This document shows positions 37,027 to 49,500 of a stretch of 64,000 nucleotides of DNA, in pieces (positions within the stretch are counted from its first letter, which is position 1; the number at the start of each line of letters is the position of its first letter). The notes under the pieces are model-generated. The model had not been told where the DNA came from and searched no databases. It saw only the letters and a list, made by a program, of their open reading frames with translations. Both the position numbers and the translations under genes were made by a program. The DNA is from Rhyacichthys aspro (lineage: Eukaryota; Chordata; Actinopteri; Gobiiformes; Rhyacichthyidae). The stretch covers positions 11,697,906 to 11,761,905 of the forward strand of contig CM072160.1 of the NCBI GenBank assembly GCA_036850595.1, read 5' to 3'.

Positions 37027-38387
37027 TAAAGAATCCTGAGTGGTAATAAATTATTATAGCTTCCTATTGGCTATAAACCCAATAAAATTATATGTGTGCT
37101 TTATATCAAAAATATATGTTAATACAGGATGTTACCCTCTATATTTACCCATTTCAAACTTAGAAGTAAGAAAAACACAACCTGGTTTCTTTTTAAAAAA
37201 ATGCAATTTGTATTAAAAGTCTGGTCTTTAAAACAGACAGCCCCATTGTTAAATGGCTGGTCTGAAATTAAACTTACAATCAGGTTAATTGTGTCAACAG
37301 TACATCATCACATTTCTTGTTGAAAACAACATCAAAAGAAACAAAAACAGAATTCCTTTGTTTAGGCTGGTCTGGAAGTGAAGCGGTTGGTGCTGTATTA
37401 GGCCTCCAGTACCTGTGCATTTTAAGATATAGGTTTGTTCTTAGAATAAACAGACAATGCAAATAAACACCTGCCCAATGTAAAACATACAGAAAACCAC
37501 CATTCTCTGAACAAAAAGACTATGGTAGTTTTAGGAGATTATCCATAAAGTTTTTAGATTGCCAAGTCAAGGGTTCTTTTGGTGATACGTATAGGTTGGC
37601 ACTAAATTCGAACAGCTGATTTGTTTTGGAAAGGCACTCGACACAAGGGCGATCAGGTCTCCATCCTCATGTCTCATCAGTTAAAGTCCTCTCACACACT
37701 GTAGAAGTGATGAAGGAAAAAGTGGCACTCTTCACAATACTCAACCAGCAGTAAAGTGGTGTCAGTTTCTTTTGACTTTAGGAAAAAGGGGTAATTTGAA
37801 GTGTTGCAGAGACTTGCTTCACGGGTTAGGTTGAGGTGTTGTTCACATCTTCTCTCACCCCACATTGTGCATTTACATATCAAAATATACTCTTTCTTCT
37901 TATACACAAATATCCATTAGTGTCTCTAAGTGTAGCGCTCCATATTTCCCATAAAAGGCTTAGATCCAGTTGTGAGTACAGTTGGTTTGAGAGGGGGTTT
38001 GTAGAAACTAGTTCAACTGGCGTTGACATCACTTGTGGACACTGATCGTGCAGCAAAGATATTCCAACCCAGCAGAATTCCTGAAGAGAGGACCCCTCCC
38101 TCTGCCTCAGCTGCCCCCTCCTCCTCTCGTCCCCCTGCAGCATTCCTCCCTTCATTTTCCTCAAAGGCCAGGGTGAGACGTGTAGAAGAGCTCAACAGTA
38201 CACACTTGGTGCAAGACACTGTCACAAACATGAAACAAAAAGTCATGAATGAGCAACAACTTGTTAGATATACAACAAAGTAGTGCTTTGAGACCTGGCA
38301 CATTGAATGTAGGTCAGAGGAGACTAACAGGAATTCCCCTTTAATAACTTGTCAAACTACTTTACAATGTCATCTTAAAATTTAAAC

Positions 38388-38393
38388 TTTATT
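38388..38393 (-). terminator. rap2b: Candidate rap2b poly(A) signal (AATAAA)
   Basis: TTTATT on the plus strand gives AATAAA on the minus strand about 290 bases after the rap2b stop. Longer 3' UTR forms are possible. Confidence 0.4.
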
Positions 38394-38684
38394 CATCTCA
38401 GAGTAAGTCAAAGCTTGCTTTTCCAGTTCTCTAAATGAGTCACACACTTCCCCAATGTCTTAAGCAAAACAATAACCATAAAGTGTGCTACTGTAGGTTA
38501 CCACTTATGACTGAGCTTAGGAGAACAATAAGTGGCACAGAAGTACTAAATTGAATTGAAAACCCCTATGCCCTATTCTTAGTCGGTAAACTTATGCCAG
38601 CATACTCTACATGTCAACTTTGTGTTCCTTCAACTCACCATTGCAATGTTAAACCCAAGCAAAGACTTTATGGTTGTATTTTCC

Positions 38685-39236
38685 TTAAAGAATGACACAA
38701 GACGAACAACACTGGTCGTCGCCATTTGGTGTTGAAGCATAGTTCATCTGTCGGACAATTTCTGCAAACAGTTCGTCCACGGAGCTTTTGTTTTTGGCTG
38801 AAGTTTCCATGAACGGGCAATTCCAGTCGTCGGCTAGTGCTTTCCCCTCACCGGACGACACCTCCCTTTCCCCCTCCAGGTCCACTTTGTTTCCAACCAG
38901 AATCATGGGCACCCTCTCGTACCTTTTGACGCGTATGATTTGATCCCTCATTGGTTTGATATCCTGAAAGCTCTGTTGATTCACCAGGCTGTAAACCAAA
39001 ATGAATCCCTGGCCGTTTTTAATGTACAAGTCTCGCATAGAGGCGAACTGCTCGGTCCCAGCCGTGTCTAGGATCTCCAGGACGGACGGAGAGGAGTCCA
39101 CCTCGATCTCCTTCCTGTAGAAATCCTCTATTGTAGGGTCGTACTTCTCAATAAAGGAACCCGTCACAAACTGGACGGTGAGAGCGGATTTACCGACCCC
39201 TCCTGAGCCGAGAACCACTACTTTGTACTCTCTCAT
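38685..39236 (-). CDS. rap2b: Rap2b, Ras-family small GTPase
   Basis: This is a complete 183-residue single-exon frame, the normal length for Rap2 proteins; mammalian RAP2B is also intronless. It is a GDP/GTP switch on plasma and recycling membranes, acting through effectors such as TNIK and MAP4K4 on adhesion and cytoskeleton. Visible motifs are the P-loop GSGGVGKS (10-17), switch I YDPTIEDF with the Rap2-specific Phe39 (Rap1 has Ser), DTAGTEQF with the Rap-typical Thr61, NKVD (116-119) and SAK (146-148). The tail CCSSCVIL has Cys176/177 for palmitoylation and a CVIL prenylation box. That tail and the synteny favour rap2b over rap2a or rap2c. Start context is AACCATGA. Confidence 0.96.
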   Translation of the reverse strand: MREYKVVVLGSGGVGKSALTVQFVTGSFIEKYDPTIEDFYRKEIEVDSSPSVLEILDTAGTEQFASMRDLYIKNGQGFILVYSLVNQQSFQDIKPMRDQIIRVKRYERVPMILVGNKVDLEGEREVSSGEGKALADDWNCPFMETSAKNKSSVDELFAEIVRQMNYASTPNGDDQCCSSCVIL

Positions 39237-39860
39237 GGTTCAAAACAGTTACCCCAGCCCACACTTCTGCTTCCTCTCCGCCGCAAGCCGCTAGCTGGCT
39301 CTCTCCCCGTTCACAGTTGCGCCTCAGCCAGCAGTTTTTCCAGGCTCGGGTCGGCGAATGTGGGGCGTGGTCGTCCGCTCTCGCCGTTTAGGGGGCAATC
39401 GTTGTGTTTTGAAGCCACATGTAGCCTTTGTTTTGTGGCATGCTGAGTCCACGGCAATAGCCCAGCTGGTTCTCGAGGCAGCTTCCCCCGTTTTCGTTCA
39501 AGTAGCCACCGTGCGCTCCCTGTTCTCTGCGCTGACGCCAAGCTAACGCAACAACTGGCTAACACTTCCGCTTTCACAACAAGAGCGCTTTTTACACGCG
39601 CGTCCTGAAAGGTCAATTCAACGACGAGTTAGCGTCACATTTATGTTACCCACCGACTATGTCCTTTGATAAACTAGTTAGTGTCAGCTTATCCCTTTAA
39701 GTAGTGACATTACCGTGTCGTGACATCGTCATCTCTGGGAAGAGCTTTTAGACTTCCGGTTTGGCCGCCCTGCCTTCAGTGAGCTTGTTCAAGCTCTAGC
39801 ACACAAACCGCTTTTCCTGCCCACACTCAGCACGCAGCCTACGTCCTACGTCACTCAATA
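39237..39860 (-). promoter_or_regulatory. rap2b: rap2b 5' UTR and CpG-rich promoter region
   Basis: Upstream of rap2b the sequence is GC- and CpG-rich compared with the AT-rich flanks (for example around 39270-39620), as expected for a CpG-island promoter. An ETS-type ACTTCCGG is at 39752-39759 and a CRE-like TACGTCAC at about 39846-39853. No TATA box is evident. Short open frames on both strands here are not supported as genes. Confidence 0.5.
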
Positions 39861-39869
39861 AATACTCTG

Positions 39870-42040
39870 GTGTTGAGAAGTTAAAGGTGCAGTGCAACTC
39901 TTATCGGGAGTGAGCCCGGCAGCCACAGGCCTGCCACACCTTAGTTTCGACATCTCTGATCTTTGGCTTACTACAGCTTGAGTCATTCTTACATACTTTA
40001 CTGGAAAGGCCGATGAAACTTATTGCCCAATGCTTAAAGTGGAGGCTGATATTTGTAATCCTGCTTTACAAAGAAATTAAAATTAATATTTAACTCATAA
40101 CCAACAAGTAGCTGTCTGAAAACACATTTGGAGCGGCGTCAGTAACAAATTGTCATATATTTTTATGTTTTAATGTGAGCAGCCTACAGTGTAACCCTGA
40201 GTAAATGGTAGGCTATTAATTGACATGATAAGATATCCAGTTTGTGTGTGCCATCTCATCACTGAGCTCTTGTGCACATTGTGAAATAACCACTGTTTGA
40301 AATCAATAACTTTCAGCAGTGGCCAGTGATGATTGAAACCACAGTTGTGACCTCATCACCTCAAGGGATGACTTAGAAACTCTGTTAGATCAATACAGTT
40401 TTAATTCATCTACAAATCACCGTAAGCAATTCAGCAGACTCTTCAAGTATATGGTTAGAGGGGTAAATCTATTATGAAACTGTGTGTGTCACCATCTGTG
40501 GAAATGTCATGATGTCCACCTTCAAACATATGAGAGTCTTAACACCTACATACAAAAAAAAGCTCGCATTCAACTAACTCCTAAATGCTTTGAAGAAGTG
40601 TGTCAAGTTTGGCTTAGGGGACAGTTGTTGAAGAATGTGGATTGGCTTGTCATTTGGGCTTTTACAAGTGCCCCACCGCCAGCCCCATTCCCAGCCCCTC
40701 CCCAAATCCCATTAGGAAAACAACAAGCCAATGCATCTATAAAGACCATCAGCACTGTCTCCGTTGGGAGTCGGGGTAATGTGATCCAGAGCCTTGTGAT
40801 GTGGATTGTCAGATCTGTGAGAAGGATCAGTGTGAATGTGAAGACCAGTCAGTCCTGTCAGAGAACACAGAGGTTTTTTCTCACACACAAGTGATAATTA
40901 GATGGTCGTCCTCACTTGGTCAGTTAATGGACATGCCGTGCAGCCCCAATAAGAAGCTCTGGATTTGGATTTATACTGTTACATTCCTGGAAAGTATGGA
41001 GACAAACAACTTTCTTTTTAGTTTAATAGTGTTTGAATTCTATTATCAAAAATATGGAAGGATGCCATAATATTATCACCGTTCAAGCGTTATGGACATT
41101 GTGCAGGAGCTCCATGTTTGCTTTGTATTGACACACGCTGCATACTAAAACACAATGACAGAAATAAATGGCTAAACCAATTAATAGTAGCTATTAAAGT
41201 CGATGTCCATTGTGTCAGCCCTTAAAGGCAACATTTCCCTAAATTTTTCTGAAAGAGACTGTTGTGCTCTATTAAGCACTCCTAATCCACAGATTTTTAG
41301 CTCCCCTCGTCATTTGTCCTCATATATCTGCCAAGTGGCTTTGTCTTTATCCCTCACCTAATACCACTCTCATCTCATATCATACGCAGCATGCTCTAAT
41401 TGAAGTAACCTTAAATAGCTTAAGGGCTGGCCTAGTGTGATCATTCTGGTAAAAGGTGAGCAGCTACAAAAGGACAATAAGATGGGTTTTTAATCCACAT
41501 TGGCACTCCTGTGAGAGTGACAGCAGACTAATTAAAATGTCTAAGACAGATGAGCTAATTAATGAAGCAGTTAGACTATCCCCAACCTTTTCATCCCAAT
41601 GGGAGACAAACAACAACATTTAGGCCTTGATTTCAGAGGAATAAGACTTTTTCATTTTCTGCTGACATGCTTACTTAGCCTTATGACCTTCAAAAGTTAT
41701 TTACTAGTTGTGTTTGAATCATGTATTACTCATCAATGTGAGGCGCCCACGTATCGTTTCAGCTGTATCAGAACAAAATACAAGTTGTCTTTTTATTTCA
41801 TTCTGATAAAACAAATGTACTATTTTAAAGCTACCCAGTCTTATTGTGTGGGAGCTTAACATTACAGAGGTGACTGTTGTGGTATTGCTCACAAGTGGAA
41901 ATACAGTTTATAAGGTTCTTGAATCTGAATCCAGATCTTTGTCAAAGGTGGAGAAATTTGAGCCATTGTTAGAGTTTAGACTATCTCCAGCAGAAACACA
42001 GAAATCATGGTGTTTGACATTTATTACACTCCATGAATAT
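39870..42040. other. Gene-free spacer upstream of rap2b
   Basis: No gene is supported. A 136-codon open frame at 40484-40894 has no recognisable domain, no codon pattern typical of genes and no conserved context. Confidence 0.55.
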
Positions 42041-42052
42041 CAGTAAACTCAC

Positions 42053-42209
42053 CTGCTCCTCCATCAGAGAATCCAGATACTTCCAGCTTGTATCCCTCAC
42101 ATTCATCACCAACAGAAAAGTAATAGTAACACGAAGATGCCTTTCCTCCTTCAAAGTCCTCCATTTCGACCAGCAGTTTGTTTGGACAACATATGAATGA
42201 ACTCCAGAC
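42053..42209 (-). pseudogene. Orphan fibrinogen-like (MFAP4-type FReD) exon, frameshifted
   Basis: This is a 157-bp exon-like segment. On the minus strand an acceptor (CTGTTTTCAG) is followed by codons for LEFIHMLSKQ. A shift of reading frame then leads to KLLVEMEDFEGGK, YYYFSVGDECEGYKLEVSGF and SDGGAG, ending at consensus donor GTGAGT. These are the motifs of the fibrinogen-related domain of teleost MFAP4/ficolin-like lectins, including the D-G-G-A-G junction where such genes have an intron. The frame break between SKQ and NKL disables it. No upstream or downstream FReD exon is visible within several kilobases. The intact splice borders argue for a copied genomic fragment and against a processed pseudogene. 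Confidence 0.75.
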
Positions 42210-42285
42210 CTGAAAACAGCCTAATGTTGTATTTAGACCAACGAAAGTATTAAAGCATTGAGTCACATGTGATAAATACATTGGT

Positions 42286-42480
42286 TTTATTGTAAAAGGG
42301 TTGGGAAGAAGACAACTGGACAAAGTTTAGAAACAGAAGACGTTTCGTCCCTCATCCAAGGGACTTTGTCAATTCTAAAGTAGACTGGTCTGTGAGATGT
42401 TTATGTCCCTGAGAGGGAGTGGTTTAACCAGAATTTGAAAAATCATCATGATCTATCACTCTTCATTCAAGGGGCTATGT
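42286..42480 (-). repeat. Dispersed teleost repeat (retroelement-type 3' end)
   Basis: On the minus strand this reads through CTTGGATGAGGGACGAAACG and then GTCCAGTTGTCTTC. I recognise this pattern from memory as a very common fish interspersed repeat, probably the 3' part of a retroelement. It ends in AATAAA-containing sequence at about 42285-42292. It lies about 80 bp upstream, in the same orientation, of the orphan fibrinogen-like exon. The class (Penelope-like or other) is not certain. Confidence 0.45.
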
Positions 42481-42835
42481 GTAGCTTTTTAAGAACAAAT
42501 AACACTTTTAATTGCCCATATATAAGCCGCCCATACTGTGATTAGAAGAATGAAATCTTAAGTATCCAACTGGGTTGCCTCTATGAGCCTGTAGGCTTTA
42601 TTTCATTGAGAAGTATTTGGGTTGGATTTTCTGCAAAATCAAGGCAGATGTAACGTTGTGTGCATCTTGGACTTCCCTGCACGGCAGCCATTAGCACATG
42701 TTAGTTTTGAGATGGACTCTGCAGACACAAAAAAACCCCGAACGGCTTTCAGCACAGCTTTATACCGTCAATGATACTCCCTGAGAATGTACAAAAAGTA
42801 AGGTTATTTGCCCTTGTTGCAGTGAGTCTCTTTGT

Positions 42836-42850
42836 CCAGCAGAGGGCAGC
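42836..42850 (+). promoter_or_regulatory. CTCF-like core motif (strong match)
   Basis: The plus strand reads CCAGCAGAGGGCAGC, a near-ideal vertebrate CTCF core. It lies between rap2b and p2ry1 and may sit inside repeat-derived sequence. Confidence 0.45.
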
Positions 42851-43747
42851 AAACTTTCATCCAACAAAAGTGTTTGACAGTACTTGAGGTCAATGTTCAG
42901 ATCTGAGAGAGAAAGATCCTCCACGCTAAGGGAAGGGAGAGCAGTGGATGTCTCATTTTATGCAGAGATAGAGGAAATGCTGATAAATAGTCATAGTCCA
43001 ACAATATGACCAACCTACTAATTCTGCAATAAAGTGTTTCAAAACAGATGCCTTCTAATTCAAAGAGACCGGTTTGAAACACTGCAAGAAAGCAAGGAGA
43101 AATATTCAGCTGACATTTTTATCCATGACAACACAGTATTGTACCTTAGAATAAAGGAAGACAAAAGCCTGTTGTTTTAGGGCAAAGATCTAACAATGCA
43201 GAACCCTCTAAATAGGAAATGAACCAGTTTGTGCTATTGACATAATGACATTGCTCATTTTAGCCGCAGTGGCCACAAAATGAATTCAAAATGGTCAGTA
43301 TGTGATGTAAGGCAAGCCAAAGTGATGAAATGCAAAGCAGTGACCACGACAAAGAAACAGACACACAGAGAAGACACTGAGCCTTTCATGCAGCTCACAA
43401 AGCAACCTTTCATGTGTGGAATTTGCCAGATATTAATAATACATACAGCTGTATCCCGCACAGTACCATTGACTGCTGGGGGTTAAAGTCTAAAGTGGAG
43501 AGTCACTGTGAGCAGCCTCCTCACAGAGAGACATCTGACATTCTCACTTCCTCAGTGCAGCTGATGGGGAGGCTCGCAATAATCAGGCCTTATGTGTTCA
43601 TTCACTGTTTGGAGCTTGAAGGTTGCCACGAGAGGCTGCGGCAGTATTGCACCGTCCTCGGGCAGATGGGAATGTTCTTGTCATTAGCAGATGTCCATAG
43701 TTCAGTGTCGCTCAGCAGACAAACAGCAGAATCCCAAAAACGTTTTA

Positions 43748-43895
43748 TTGCTTCTGCTCATCCCAGTGGAATCTGTGTATACATTAAAATGTTATATGTG
43801 TGTCTTACTTACTTCGTAGGCATATACACTTTCATTTGCAGCTGAATGGAACTGGAATTGCTCAGAGGTCCACTGGGGTTTTATTACACCTCATT
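43748..43895. repeat. Unnamed dispersed repeat, copy 1
   Basis: This aligns with 46431-46555. Shared blocks include TGCTTCTGCTCA, TTACTTCG, CAGCTGAAT, the GTCCA(C/G)TGGG stretch and TATTACACC/TATCACACC. A CCCCCTGCTAAAGGC segment follows at about 43930. The family is not identified. Confidence 0.6.
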
Positions 43896-45311
43896 TTAAG
43901 CGACCGATTTCTCACCTTACGTAATACTGCCCCCTGCTAAAGGCGTGGGGTCTCGATGACATTTACAGCATGTTCCCTCGATTAAGAAAAGGCCATGGAT
44001 GTGTTGGAAAGAGATTATATAAAAACATCTAAAACATATCTTGCTACAGATGAAAAACTACAAAAAGTGGAAAACGGATACGGCACTGTTTTGGTGCGCC
44101 AAGGCAATTGTCTGTGATAGCTTCCTCTGGTGAGATACTGTATTATTTGTACTCCCTCGGGTTTTTTCCCCCTCATTGTGTTTCTAACATAACAAATCAA
44201 AGTGAAAAGAACATTTTTACTCAAGATTGTTTTCATGTGAGACAGTTACACATTACAATGACATTTTTGCAGTACTGTTTCGGAAATATGTATTTCAAAA
44301 CAGGTTTCTCAGTTCCTCTTTTTAGCAAAAAAAAACTTTCCAAAGATTCTTTTATCCATTCGGAAGTGAGAACTCAGACAGTTGTTTGTCTGTACATTCA
44401 AGCCATAGGGTGGGGAAGCAAAAAAAAAAAATCATTAAGAGAAAAGAGAGAAAAATAAGATTATGTTAGTCAATGGTTGATTTTATTTTAGTTTTACCAC
44501 TTGCTGGGGTAAATAAGCTACAGGTTTCTATTACTGCCTTGGATAATAGTGAAATCCAACATCAAGGGCATTAACATTTTAAGCGCTGTGTAGTGATTAG
44601 TTCTAGTTGACATTTTGGCATTATGACCTTAACCGTAATACCCAACCCTATGCAACCCAGCGTTCCTCTGAGCTGTGATGTCATGTTGTCAGATAGTTGC
44701 TGTTAGCATGTGTACAGCCTTCTTTAACCTAACCTAACCAGACAAAAGTCCAAAGTCACAGCCCAGACTTCTTCACTGCACCACACTGATGACCATTCAA
44801 TCGTGACCTCCAGTCACTTGGCTAATTTTAGCAGAGAATCCAGGACGAGTGGATCAGCTTACTGACACGAAGACGAATACAGAGGGTCCACTTAGAAACA
44901 TGCTATCGGCAAGAAGTTAAATCCAAAAATGTCAAAAATTTCTTGAATGGGAGATGTATTCAACTAATGGCTGCCGTATTATGCTGTCAAAGCCATTTTC
45001 ATTCAATTTAAAGCTACAGTGCTTAAACATTGCCCTTAACGCCTTTGCATCCCAGCTCACTTCCCATTCTCTAAAACAGTCCAACCTTAGAGTGTGTTTT
45101 GTCCAAACAGATAAAGCCCTTTAGACAGGACATTACAACTGCACAAAGTGAATATATTCGTGCGTCTCCACTCCATGTAGGTTGGTGCATTTGTCTCTGT
45201 GTGTCTTTGTGTGTGTTGCCATTTTTCACCTTCCGTAACCCAACCCATAAATCATGTGCAGACATTTGGTGGCTGCTACACTCTGACTCTAATGCTGGCA
45301 CAGGTACAGTC

Positions 45312-45333
45312 CACACACACACACACACACACA
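45312..45333. repeat. (CA)n microsatellite
   Basis: Uninterrupted CA dinucleotide run of about 11 units. Confidence 0.95.
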
Positions 45334-45699
45334 TCTCAAAACACACACTCAGGATAAATAGGGCCGTGCAGCCAAGCAGCACACAATAATAGAATCTAAA
45401 CAAGGCTGCGAGGTAAAAGAAAAGAGCAGGGGGGAATGAATGGTAAAAGCAGACCTGAAGTGGATTTACGGTCAAGAAGAAGCGATCAGGTGAAACTGTG
45501 TCATAAACGCATTTAATATATACTGTTATTTATTATCTCTTTTTCTTTAGATAAGGTAGAGGGCAAAACTTGTTTTCAGCTATTTTTCTTAAACTGAAAC
45601 ACACTCAAAAACTCTCTCTACAAATGGAGTGTGTTGTAACAGTCAACAAAAACAGATAAGAGTTCAAACTGGTTTCTTACAGTGATAAAACAGCGACAC

Positions 45700-45716
45700 T
45701 TTTTTTTTTTTTTTTT
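45700..45716. repeat. Poly-T tract
   Basis: Run of 17 T. Similar tracts lie at 1874-1895, 3305-3324 and 31124-31140. Confidence 0.9.
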
Positions 45717-46097
45717 CGAATTCCAAGATGATTATGTTGAGAAAGATTTAACGGCCAATGACAGGACATTTCCTCGGAACATTAAACACAGTTAAATCAT
45801 AAAACCAAGTGGGAGAGTCACCTGCGAGGCGTGCAAGGTGGATCTATAAAACGCGTAAGAAAAACACACCTCCCGATAAAACAGCACAGCTCTATTTGTG
45901 CTTTATTAACACTCGCACGTGGAAACAGAAAATGCTCGTAACTTTGTCTGGTCATAGTTCAAATACTCACACCGCAATGTAGACAATTCATCAGGACCTT
46001 TGAAGTAATTAACTTTGAAGACATTTTCAAAGGCAGAATTATATGCCAATTAACAGCATGTGTCAGCATTAGACAAGATCTGCTATCGTGGCGCTGG

Positions 46098-46125
46098 CAC
46101 ACACACACACACACAAACACACACA
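46098..46125. repeat. (CA)n microsatellite, interrupted
   Basis: CA run interrupted once by an extra AA. Confidence 0.95.
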
Positions 46126-46430
46126 TATTCAAAGCAGTCCTTCTTAATTAGATTTGAAAGTCTTCTAATCCCTTCAATAATTTCACATGTGCAATGTGTT
46201 TTAGCAAATCTGAATGATTTTCTGTTGGACAGGACAGCATTCAACTGAACTTTAGACCTCACAGCACTGTCTGTTCTCCTTTTGGATATAAATCACTGAC
46301 ATGAAAGGCATGAAATGTATGGGTATGGATCGGATTTTCTCTGGGCAACAGACACTATAAAAGAGGAATGTGTGTAGTATATGTGCCGTACCAGGTGGAG
46401 TTATACACAAACTATTTCAAATCTAAACAT

Positions 46431-46555
46431 GCTTCTGCTCAACCCAATGAAAGCAGTGTATCCACTAAGTTATAATATTTGTGTATATTTACTTCGATAC
46501 ATTTTCAGCTGAATTTGGAGTTGCTCTGGCGTCCAGTGGGATTCTATCACACCAA
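46431..46555. repeat. Unnamed dispersed repeat, copy 2
   Basis: Diverged second copy of the 43748-43895 repeat in the same orientation, about 2.7 kb away. Block order is preserved, with small insertions and deletions. Confidence 0.6.
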
Positions 46556-46559
46556 ATAC

Positions 46560-49500
46560 AGATACGATCAAATATTGTTTACAGCTGTTTACGATTTTCC
46601 ATGCACTAAAGTCAAAGTCCAATATCAATAAGACCCCAATGTATTTAATGTCTGTTTAAAAATCTTGAATATTTTCACTCCATATTTACATCCCAATCTC
46701 TGCGCCATATTTTTTTTCCATTATTCTCATTATTCACCAACTGATATACAACATCTGAATATGGAGTCTGCTTATAAACTTTGGTCTCAAGGGATTTATC
46801 ATGCCCTGGGCAGCAGACTGACTTGTTGCCAACTCATAAAAGCATTAGACTCTTGGTTAAAGTGCATAGCTCATCACCCCTCAGTTCTTCTATTGACTTG
46901 TGGACAGACTACAGACTAAATGCACTGAGAATGACCTCTTCACAGTCTGATTTTACTGTACGGTTCTTTATTTATTCTGTATGTGTTTTTACTTCAGTGT
47001 CATGTTTGTTCACTCCAGGTGTGGCCCCATTTGTATGTGTTTTATCCTCCTATTCCCTCCTGTGTAATGTTCCTATTCATTTACAAATCCTCTTGGCCTC
47101 ACTTCTTTCTCTTTCCCCTTTAATAGCTTTTATACGATTCACATTCGCCAACACAGTAGAACCGGGCTTCTTGTTTTCATGTCTTGCCTTATCTTGTCTC
47201 TCGGCTGCAGCAGACACCCTTTTTTATTTAACCTTAGTTCATTGCAGACTTCACAGCTCATAACTCTTATCAGACAGGCTGGTTTGTCTCAGTCATCTGC
47301 TGATATCTGCTGAAAAGAAATAAGCCTGAACACTGTGGATTATATTGCAGGGAACATGTGAAGTTGAGTTAAAGGGCTTTATGCATGTGGATGTATGTGG
47401 TTTTGTTGATGTCAGCCAGTGATCGATTCATTTATATCGATCAATGGCAAACAGCACCAAAAAGGAAAAGAAAATGAACCAGGAGCACAGCAAAGAAATG
47501 GCTTTCCTTTTTGTCTGAATCATTAACATTATAGTCTAATCCTATTACATAAAAATAATATTAGATTTACTGGCTGCAGTCCAAGTCTTAGTGCACTCTA
47601 AGAATACCAAAGCACTCACTCAGTTAATTGTTTCACTAATAGATCATACGTACAGTGATGACTATCTTCTGTTTGTCTCATATTATCAGACTGGGGTTTG
47701 GTAATAACACTGTAGCAATGTGTCTGACAGCCTGCTGAAAGTGAACTCATTCTACAGAGGACAACGCCACAGGCGAGGGTAAACATATTTCCCCAAAGAT
47801 CCTTAGTGCAATAATTCAAATAGCTGTGACTGTCAAAACAGAGCATAGATCTGTATGTAATTATCATGTGCAAAACAAGATGCACTCTCTCCACTCTGTT
47901 TGTGAATTTAAAGTGTAATGCAACCAGTACGCCTTTTTGGAAACCTTAATTACAATCTCTAGAAAATACATTGTTGTCTTGTAAAAAGAATTGTTTTAAG
48001 TGGAACTGGTGACAGACTGACGTGCAAATAAACACACTCTTGATAGACAGGTTTGCACATACATACAACATACTTTTACAGTGGATTCACATTCAAGGTC
48101 TATTTAAAGATTTGTTCACATTTTGTATAGACAATGTAAATGATCACTAGTAGAGATACAGTCGTAATTACATTTCAATTACCACCAATCACTACACCTT
48201 TATCAAACTGGATAAGTTGCATTGAAGATTGTTTAAAAGATTTTCTGGCAAAGCAATCTGTGACATGCAATCAGCAGTACTGGACGTGGGTAAACTTGTT
48301 TGCAAATGGGCATGCATCAACAGCCTGATTCTTGTTATGTGTTAAGTGTTTATTTAAGTGTGTGAGAAATGTAAGCTATGACTGTGCCTGACTCATCCAG
48401 ATGGGAGCTTCAATCGAAAGTTGTCTGAGTGATGAAGCAATTTTTTTTAATTTAAAGGTGTTAAAATACAAGCAAGATTCTTTTAGACATCACATGGACT
48501 AGGTCTAAATTGATAAATAAGTACAAGAAATTAACAACTACACATTAACAGTGAAAAATCCTGGACTTTGACTTCTCGTGCTGTGTTTTTGCTCCTGTGT
48601 GACCTGCTTGGTGAAAGTATGGACAGGCAGTAAGCTATTAAAGAAATGATAAAGAGCCCTCTTATCAGGACAGAGATTTAGAGCAAGCACAGGCCATTTT
48701 ATATGAACCAATATTAAGGCTACCACATCAGTAGCTCTATCTATTCTAATATGTGATATTAAACATAATCTAGGGTATGATTCAATACTTGGCAACATTT
48801 GCGCCACTATCTCTTATCAATGTCATTTTGCTTTTTCATCTTTGTGTTATTGCACTTTTGTCCATTATTAATATTGAAAATGGAATATTAATATTGAAGC
48901 ATGTCGAGTCCGTATAAGTAGTAAGTTTGGAATATTGCTTGACTATAAGCAGTGAATCTGTGTTATTACAGAATAGGAAATGTTATTACAGAAGATGTTT
49001 GTGCAGAAGTGTGTTTACCTAACAGCTGGACAAACCTGGTCAAGTGACTTCTGGGTAAAGACATGCTGTGTACAAATATGCTTCACAGCTGTTTGGTCTG
49101 AGTAGTTCCATAAAACAAAGTGAAGTTCTAACAGTAGTTGCGTGCATATATGGCAGTGAGTCTCGGCTTTTACAAAACAGCCACATTGCCTCGTCTCGTG
49201 ATTGTTTGGATCACAGGTTCTCACCAAAGACCTCACTTGCTCTTGTGTGGTTAGCTGTGAGTTCGGGACCCCCTGATAGATGTGGTGCTGTCTGCTGCCA
49301 CTGTAAATCCACAAGGACAAAGCACAGTATTTTACTCCGACTGGGAGAGCCTTCTGGGAGCCTCTTCCAACGACCAACGACCAACAGAATCACACACACA
49401 AACGTTTGTTCTGTGCAAATGCCATTGCTTCGGTTGCACTGTTCTCCCCAGAATCACTGAGTGGAGCTTCTGAAGGTAATGCATCACAAGTGAAGGCATT

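Noticed and set aside
46781..47263. 160-codon plus-strand hydrophobic frame
   Set aside because: Looks membrane-like, but the hydrophobicity follows from pyrimidine-rich sequence; no motif, splice context or gene neighbourhood supports it.
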